A stretch of DNA of 11,902 nucleotides from Candidatus Sigynarchaeota archaeon (lineage in GTDB: Archaea; Asgardarchaeota; Lokiarchaeia; Sigynarchaeales; Sigynarchaeaceae). The position numbers and the translations under genes were made by a program. The notes beneath the pieces were generated by a model. It ran no database searches. It was not told the origin of the DNA and saw only the letters and a program-made list of their open reading frames with translations. The DNA is taken from the NCBI GenBank assembly GCA_030587525.1, contig JAUQYW010000788.1:1-11902 (forward strand), given 5' to 3'. Shown here piece after piece: positions 6,809 through 11,902 of the stretch (its first letter is position 1; each line of letters opens with the position of its first letter).

Positions 6809-6830
6809 CTAGAAGCCTACAAGGTTCTAG
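6809..6830 (+). promoter_or_regulatory. Bulged hairpin just upstream of the surface-protein gene
   Basis: CTAGAA-G-CCT pairs with AGGTTCTAG to form a 9-bp stem with one bulged G and a 3-nt ACA loop. It ends 15 bases before the ATG at 6846, so it would lie in the leader of any transcript starting further upstream, or act as a DNA operator. Confidence 0.35.
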
Positions 6831-6845
6831 GAATAGTTGATCGAA

Positions 6846-9161
6846 ATGGAACGGGGCAAATCGATTACCATTGCATCGATTTTTTGTTTTATCGTGTTAA
6901 TTTCTATTGGAACACAACATATTTTTACCAATACTGCAAATTCGCAGAATGCATTACAAAAGGGGAATATCATTGCATCCGCCATCTGGAATCCACCCGG
7001 GATCATATCAACAGAAAGTACAAATGCTTCTAGGACACCCGCGATGACCATTGATAATGCCAACAATGTGCATGTGGCGTGGGTTGACAATTCTGGACTT
7101 GGCGGTTCCGGTACGGATAATGATATATATTACAAATATTTGGATGCCACGACGGGCATATGGAGCCCCGCCGAGGTTGTGTCCACGGAAAGCACGGGAA
7201 ATTCTGATTGCCCTGCGATTGTCGTCGACGGATACCGCAACGTCCACCTGGCCTGGCAGGATAATACGAATTATCAAGGTTCGGGAAGTGATTACGATAT
7301 CTTATATAAAGTGCGAAATGCATTGACCGGTACATGGGGCACCGCAGAAGTCGTTTCCTCGGAAAGCACGGCAGATTCAAAGCATCCATCGATCGCCGTT
7401 GACTCGTCTGGAAATGTGCACATTGCATGGGACGATTACACGAATTATGGTGGCCATAACGACAATGTCCTGGATATCTTTTATAAATGGCGAAACGTGG
7501 CTACCAACACGTGGAGTAGCGTCTCGATAATATCTTTGGATAACACATTTGAAGCCACGACCCCAAACCTCTTTATCGATCAACTTAATACCATTCATAT
7601 GGTCTATAGAGACGGATATTCCTTTATTGGTAACAGCTGGTATGGTGCATATCGGTCCAAAACAGTTCAATCTTATACATGGTCATCCAAATCATGGATA
7701 TACATGTCGAATTTTGATTTTCGAGATGTGATCAATCCTTCGATTATTGTCGATGGATTAGGGAATAAGCACATCGTTTGTTTCCAATGGAGCTGGACCC
7801 CAGGCATATCGGAGGAACGGGTAATTTTGTTTTATCAACGATATGACAAGATCGCAAATAGTTGGTGTCAACCATTCGATCTCGGTTATTTGGGGGGATT
7901 AAAGGAAATGACTAACGACTATATCGCAATTAAACCATCAATTGCCATCGATAAAGATAACAACCTTCATGTCGCATGGAATGAAAATGGAACAATCTTC
8001 GAAAGATGGATGAATCAATCAATCCCAAATTGTCAATATACTGGATGGAGTAGCAAGGATTTGATCTCAACCAATCCCGTTGATCCGGCAAGCAACCCGA
8101 TCGTAGCTGCGAGCGCGTCAGGCTGTCTCCATGTTATATGGGACAATAATACTCGTGCGGAAGGATATAATGCGTTATGGTACCAGTGCGGAGCCGCACC
8201 GTATTCGAAAATTTATCACGCATCGGCTGCTTTATCCGGCAATCCAGTTCCTAATTTTATCGCGAATGCAACATATATCGAGCCGGGAAATGCTGTGCAG
8301 TTCAACTTCACCGGTTATGGCGGTATGGCGCCGAGCACTTTTCAATGGAATTTCGGGAATGGCGCCGGCAACTCGACAGACCGTGATCCAATTTATGCTT
8401 TCAGCACGCCAGGAAACTACTCGGTCACGCTCGTGGTTACTGACAATTCCAACAAGAGAGGCACGATCACGAAAGCGAATTTCATCTCGGTATCAGTGAA
8501 TCTACCACCGGCTGCGAATTTTACAATAAATCCAACTTCACCCGTTGACGGCCAACAAATTCAGTTCACCGACACTTCGGTTGATCTCGATGGCACGGTC
8601 GTTGGCTGGCAATGGAACTTTGGTGACTTCACCGCGAACTCCACGGCACGAAATCCGACCCACGTTTACAACCTTCCCGGAACCCACATGACCACGCTCA
8701 CGGTCATCGATGACCGCGGCAAATTCGGCACAAGGGTAATGAATATCACGGTCGTGGCTCAGAATACGCCGCCGATGGCAGTCTTCATATTTGGTCCGGT
8801 ATCGCCGGTAGTAGGCCAATCAGTCGTGTTCTCGGACTTATCGACTGACTTCGATGGCGTCATCGTTTCACGGGAATGGAGCTTCGGCGATGGCACCGCA
8901 AACGCGACGAGCCAAAATTCAGCTCACGTTTACAGTATTCCCGGAACATTCACGGTAACGCTTACGATCATCGATGATGACGGCGCGTCAGACACGTTTC
9001 AATACAATATCACGATAGCGGAGACTGATCCGTCTGGCACGAGTAAGAGTATCGGCCAAGGGGTGAGCATTATCTTGGCGTCCGCACTTTTCTGCGCCGG
9101 GATTGTATCTATCATCGTGATGAGAAAAAGACGTGGACATCTGGACTCCATCGTGGAATGA
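6846..9161 (+). CDS. Cell-surface protein: seven-repeat beta-propeller, three PKD domains, C-terminal anchor
   Basis: A 771-residue secreted protein. A signal peptide spans about residues 1-35 (MERGKS, then ITIASIFCFIVLISIG). Residues about 43-465 hold seven repeats of 55-66 residues, each with a P-x-I-x-VD-x-x-GN-x-HVAW-x-D core, then DI-x-YK and a W near the end; repeats 1-3 are the most alike, including an AEVVSTEST-type start. This is the pattern of a seven-bladed propeller like BNR/sialidase-type folds. Three PKD domains follow (about 466-549, 552-637, 641-725), marked by WNFGNG, WNFGDF and WSFGDG plus PGTxxVTLTVID ends. A membrane helix (about 740-760) and a basic MRKRRGH tail anchor it with the bulk outside. 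Many N-x-S/T sites suggest glycosylation. It probably binds glycans or proteins at the surface; no catalytic residues were identified. I chose the ATG at 6846 over a TTG three codons earlier. Confidence 0.85.
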   Translation: MERGKSITIASIFCFIVLISIGTQHIFTNTANSQNALQKGNIIASAIWNPPGIISTESTNASRTPAMTIDNANNVHVAWVDNSGLGGSGTDNDIYYKYLDATTGIWSPAEVVSTESTGNSDCPAIVVDGYRNVHLAWQDNTNYQGSGSDYDILYKVRNALTGTWGTAEVVSSESTADSKHPSIAVDSSGNVHIAWDDYTNYGGHNDNVLDIFYKWRNVATNTWSSVSIISLDNTFEATTPNLFIDQLNTIHMVYRDGYSFIGNSWYGAYRSKTVQSYTWSSKSWIYMSNFDFRDVINPSIIVDGLGNKHIVCFQWSWTPGISEERVILFYQRYDKIANSWCQPFDLGYLGGLKEMTNDYIAIKPSIAIDKDNNLHVAWNENGTIFERWMNQSIPNCQYTGWSSKDLISTNPVDPASNPIVAASASGCLHVIWDNNTRAEGYNALWYQCGAAPYSKIYHASAALSGNPVPNFIANATYIEPGNAVQFNFTGYGGMAPSTFQWNFGNGAGNSTDRDPIYAFSTPGNYSVTLVVTDNSNKRGTITKANFISVSVNLPPAANFTINPTSPVDGQQIQFTDTSVDLDGTVVGWQWNFGDFTANSTARNPTHVYNLPGTHMTTLTVIDDRGKFGTRVMNITVVAQNTPPMAVFIFGPVSPVVGQSVVFSDLSTDFDGVIVSREWSFGDGTANATSQNSAHVYSIPGTFTVTLTIIDDDGASDTFQYNITIAETDPSGTSKSIGQGVSIILASALFCAGIVSIIVMRKRRGHLDSIVE

Positions 9162-9186
9162 TCACGTTCTGTTTTAGTACTATACC

Positions 9187-9193
9187 TTTTTTT
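9187..9193 (+). terminator. T7 run after the surface-protein gene
   Basis: Seven consecutive T residues occur 26 bases after the stop codon, typical of archaeal termination. The TATA-like box of the next gene follows immediately, so transcript end and start are tightly packed in this 64-base spacer. Confidence 0.5.
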
Positions 9194-9194
9194 G

Positions 9195-9200
9195 TATATT
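9195..9200 (+). promoter_or_regulatory. TATA-like box of the GH106-like gene
   Basis: TATATT is centred about 28 bases before the ATG at 9226, the spacing expected for an archaeal promoter giving a leaderless mRNA. No Shine-Dalgarno sequence precedes the ATG, which supports leaderless translation. Confidence 0.45.
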
Positions 9201-9225
9201 TGGTATTCATAGAATGTGATATACG

Positions 9226-11902
9226 ATGGTACAGATGGAGCAGAAATACAAGTCATTAGACAAGATATTCAAGGATCCACCAAACGAGTTCCGCATGATG
9301 CCGTTCTGGTTCTGGAACCACGAGATGGTGGAAAAAGAAGTGACCCGCCAAGTCAAGGACCATCTTGTCCACGGCATCGGCGGGGAATTCATCCACCCGC
9401 GCCATGGAAGGCTCACGCCCTACATGGGACAGCGATGGTTGGAGTTGGTCGAAGCCACGGCGGATAAATGCAAGGAGCTGGATATGCCTTGCTTTCTCTA
9501 TGATGAGGATAATTGGCCGAGCGGCCCTGCAGGAGGCTTTATCACTGGCCCGTATAAGAAGGAGAATCGCGGGAAGTTCGTGGTCCTGTTTGACGAGCAA
9601 GAATTCACGGGCACGCACAGGGTTGAATACGACCTCGATTACAAGAACTTGTCTCCCGAGGCAGAGTTCATCGCGGCAGTCGCCGTGCCCAATCCAGACG
9701 CATACCCGGATTTCTCTGCGGTCATCGACAAGCAACGAGACTTGTCGGATCGCGTGAAGGATGGTAAATTCACGTGGGACGTGCCCGAGGGCAAATGGTG
9801 CGTCATCTTCTTCTGCATGCTCGTGAACTCGGCGGATGCCAACTTGAACGGGTACATCGACATCTTGCGGAAGGAAACCGTGCGTGAATTCATCGACTTC
9901 ACTCACGAGAAGTATGCCAAGTGGTTCATCGATCGGGGTAAGAAGGAGTATCTCGGCACCGTCGTCCCCGGCATCTTCACGGACGAGCCGAGCATGGCTC
10001 ATATGGAAGCGAACAAAGCCTACATGTTCCCGTGGATCACCTTCACGCCCGATATGCCCAAGCGCTTCAAGGAAATGTTCGGCTACTCGTTCAACGAGGT
10101 TCTGGTGTCTTTGTTTCACGAGACCGGCGCCATATCGGCAAAGCATCGCTGCCACTACTGGGCATGCGCGGTCGACTTGTACGTGAATGCGTTTTACAAG
10201 CAGATCTACGATTGCTGCGACAAGTATCACATGCGCGCGACCGGCCACGTCAACTCGGAAGGAGTGTTCCCATCGAACATTAAGAACCACGGGGACTTCT
10301 TCAAGGTCTTTCAGTATATGCACTACGGCGGCGTCGACCAGCTCACCGAGGACGTGCGTCCGGATCATATAGAAGATATTTGGAACCTTACCAAGGAACC
10401 TTACACGGGAATGGCCCGGGAAATGCTCACGGCGAGCAAGCTCGCCAGTTCCGCAGCGCACTTGCTTGGCAAACCGCGTGTGCTCGTTGAAGCCTACGGC
10501 ACGTCGTCGTGGGACATCACCATGGCCAGCGCCAAGCGCGTCACGGACTTCTTAATTGCAACGGGCTGCGACTTGTTCGTGCCCCACTCGTTCAACATCT
10601 CCGAGGACGGGTACCGCAAAGGAGATCATCCCGCCGCGTTCAATTATCAGCCCTACTACTCGCACTGGAAAAAAGTGGCTGACCATTGCGGCCGGTTGTG
10701 CGCCATTTTGAACGCACATTCCGGTACGTTGAAGGCAGATGTGCTGATGCTGTACCCGGCGAAGTCCTTCCACGCAGAAATGGTGCCAACCACGTCGGCC
10801 ATGGCAGAAATGATCGGCAACTACATCACGCACAACGCGGATTGCATCTTCCGCCAGCAAATCGATTACGAGATCGCGAACGAGGAGATGATCCGTGGCG
10901 GCGCGATCGTTGGGAACCAAATCAAGATCCGCGATGAAACGTTCAAGGTCTTGTTGCTCGGTGCGACCACTTGCATGAACATCGAGTTCGCTAAATTCGT
11001 GAAAAATTTCTACGACGCGGGCGGCAAGATCCTCGCCACGTACAGCTTGGCATACAAGGAAGAAAACACGGGTGAATCCACGGAAGTCGCAAGCATCTTC
11101 AAGGGAATATTCGGCATCGATCCGAAAGGCCTTGCCGATGACATCGCCGCGGGTAAGATAACCGATTTCGAAGCCGTGGAGAGTAAAAACAAAGCGGGTG
11201 GCCACGCCATTCTCATCAAGGCACCGAGCAAGGTGCCTTACTCGGGACCATATTATCCCTTGTTCGAGCAATCTTGCCGAAAATTGCTGCCGCTTGACAA
11301 GCGAGACACGATCGCGTTTAAGGACGAGAAGAAGCAGTCGCATGCCGCCTATGTCATGGTCAAGCACAAGAGCATCGATGGCAAGGAGTTTTATTTCGTC
11401 GCAAATACAGGGCGCGACGCGTCGTATGCCGGCGTGAAAATGCTGCTCGGCGTGGTGCCATCCAAGGTTGAATCATGGAACACGCTCACGGGCGAGATAT
11501 CGGCTGTCGACGCGTTTGGCATCGAGAACGGGAAGGTGGCGATGACGCTCGATTTCCCGCCGAACCAATCCTACTTGTTCGTGGTAACGCCGGCCAAGGA
11601 AGCCAAGTCCAAGGAGGCGGCGAAGGTCACGAAGCCCGCGATCGCGAAGGCCATCGATCTCGGGAACACGTGGTCGTGCAAGCTCAACGCGCCGAACGGC
11701 GCGATGCTGTACCAGGACTGGCACTCGTCCTACAAGGTCGAAGCCGGAAGGGCGTGGGGATACGTTCAATTCCGAACGTTTACCCATGAATTCGTGGTGA
11801 AGGATGTCGCGGCTATCAAGCCGGTCAAGGTGGTCATCGAAGGCCTCGTCGGCGATTATGGCTGGTGCAAGACCACGACCGACGTGCTGATCGGCGGTGA
11901 CC
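9226..11902 (+). CDS. Glycoside hydrolase family 106-like protein, alpha-L-rhamnosidase type (C-terminus cut off)
   Basis: 892 residues are visible and the frame is open to the window edge. The N-terminus has PPNEFRMMPFWFWNHEM (about 18-34), HGIGGEFIHPRHGRLTPYMG and FLYDEDNWPSGPAGG (about 91-105), strongly like GH106 proteins, whose characterised members remove alpha-L-rhamnose from plant or bacterial glycans. Acidic residues at GIFTDEPS (D253, E254) and in VEAYGTSSWD (E422) are candidates for the active site, by position in conserved blocks only. From about residue 800 the sequence turns to beta-rich segments that look like a jelly-roll domain. Family members are usually around 1,000 residues or more, so perhaps 100-200 are missing. 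No signal peptide is seen, so it probably acts in the cytoplasm on imported oligosaccharides. The ATG at 9226 is the first in frame after a TGA at 9217; a second ATG at 9235 is also possible. Confidence 0.85.
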   Translation, partial: MVQMEQKYKSLDKIFKDPPNEFRMMPFWFWNHEMVEKEVTRQVKDHLVHGIGGEFIHPRHGRLTPYMGQRWLELVEATADKCKELDMPCFLYDEDNWPSGPAGGFITGPYKKENRGKFVVLFDEQEFTGTHRVEYDLDYKNLSPEAEFIAAVAVPNPDAYPDFSAVIDKQRDLSDRVKDGKFTWDVPEGKWCVIFFCMLVNSADANLNGYIDILRKETVREFIDFTHEKYAKWFIDRGKKEYLGTVVPGIFTDEPSMAHMEANKAYMFPWITFTPDMPKRFKEMFGYSFNEVLVSLFHETGAISAKHRCHYWACAVDLYVNAFYKQIYDCCDKYHMRATGHVNSEGVFPSNIKNHGDFFKVFQYMHYGGVDQLTEDVRPDHIEDIWNLTKEPYTGMAREMLTASKLASSAAHLLGKPRVLVEAYGTSSWDITMASAKRVTDFLIATGCDLFVPHSFNISEDGYRKGDHPAAFNYQPYYSHWKKVADHCGRLCAILNAHSGTLKADVLMLYPAKSFHAEMVPTTSAMAEMIGNYITHNADCIFRQQIDYEIANEEMIRGGAIVGNQIKIRDETFKVLLLGATTCMNIEFAKFVKNFYDAGGKILATYSLAYKEENTGESTEVASIFKGIFGIDPKGLADDIAAGKITDFEAVESKNKAGGHAILIKAPSKVPYSGPYYPLFEQSCRKLLPLDKRDTIAFKDEKKQSHAAYVMVKHKSIDGKEFYFVANTGRDASYAGVKMLLGVVPSKVESWNTLTGEISAVDAFGIENGKVAMTLDFPPNQSYLFVVTPAKEAKSKEAAKVTKPAIAKAIDLGNTWSCKLNAPNGAMLYQDWHSSYKVEAGRAWGYVQFRTFTHEFVVKDVAAIKPVKVVIEGLVGDYGWCKTTTDVLIGGD

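Larger units (their letters stand above)
6640..6845. other. Intergenic region before the surface-protein gene
   Basis: No gene is seen in these 206 bases. They hold a T5 run at 6691-6695 that could end the upstream transcript. They also hold a symmetric ATCCAA-T-TTGGAT element at 6715-6727, an 8-bp palindrome AACATGTT at 6656-6663, and a bulged hairpin at 6809-6830 just before the next start codon. A clear TATA box for the following gene is not evident. Confidence 0.5.

Noticed and set aside
9256..10461. A 401-codon open frame on the minus strand opposite the GH106-like gene
   Set aside because: Its sequence is rich in Arg, Val, His and Glu without domain pattern, while the plus frame shows clear GH106 motifs. 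It is an antisense shadow caused by G/C-rich third positions.
10552..11367. A 271-codon open frame on the minus strand opposite the GH106-like gene
   Set aside because: Same reason: the plus frame is continuous and conserved in type through this stretch, and the antisense product has no recognisable features.
1..11902. tRNA, rRNA, CRISPR array or transposon
   Set aside because: I saw no cloverleaf-like or rRNA-like segments, no regularly spaced repeats and no transposase-like frame in either strand.

Overview
The window carries ten protein-coding genes and no rRNA, tRNA, CRISPR array or insertion sequence that I can recognise. It reads as an archaeal chromosome fragment. Genes lack Shine-Dalgarno sequences, some have TATA-like boxes 20-30 bases before the start codon (suggesting leaderless mRNAs), T-runs follow gene ends, and one surface protein has the archaeal layout of signal peptide, beta-propeller, PKD domains and a C-terminal membrane anchor. 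An Asgard-type or related archaeon is my guess from protein style only; nothing here proves it.

Left part (1-2322): two minus-strand genes overlap by four bases (ATGA), an FAD-dependent oxidoreductase of the protoporphyrinogen-oxidase/UDP-galactopyranose-mutase-like group, followed by a DUF1015 protein cut by the window edge. A palindrome-rich spacer separates them from a divergent ADP-ribosylglycohydrolase-family gene (2323-3438). That gene converges on a Gfo/Idh/MocA-family sugar-type dehydrogenase (3477-4628, minus).

Middle (4681-5646): three very small membrane-protein genes on the minus strand lie end to end in one reading frame, separated only by single stop codons. Two of them lack an obvious good start codon. 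They were probably one transcription unit starting near 5430 and ending at a T-run just before the dehydrogenase.

Right part (5647-11902), all plus strand: a two-part protein of unknown function with an RNase-HII-like N-terminal motif; a large surface protein with seven propeller repeats, three PKD domains and a C-terminal anchor; and a glycoside hydrolase family 106-like enzyme (alpha-L-rhamnosidase type) that runs off the right edge.

Taken together, the GH106 enzyme, the Gfo/Idh/MocA dehydrogenase, the ADP-ribosylglycohydrolase-family enzyme, the FAD oxidoreductase and the carbohydrate-binding-like surface protein suggest a region for handling glycans or their sugars. The genes are in several transcription units, so this link is an inference, not a visible operon. 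The most unusual items are the one-frame chain of small membrane ORFs, the uncharacterised two-domain RNase-HII-like protein, and the symmetric elements in the spacers at 2226-2285 and 6809-6830.
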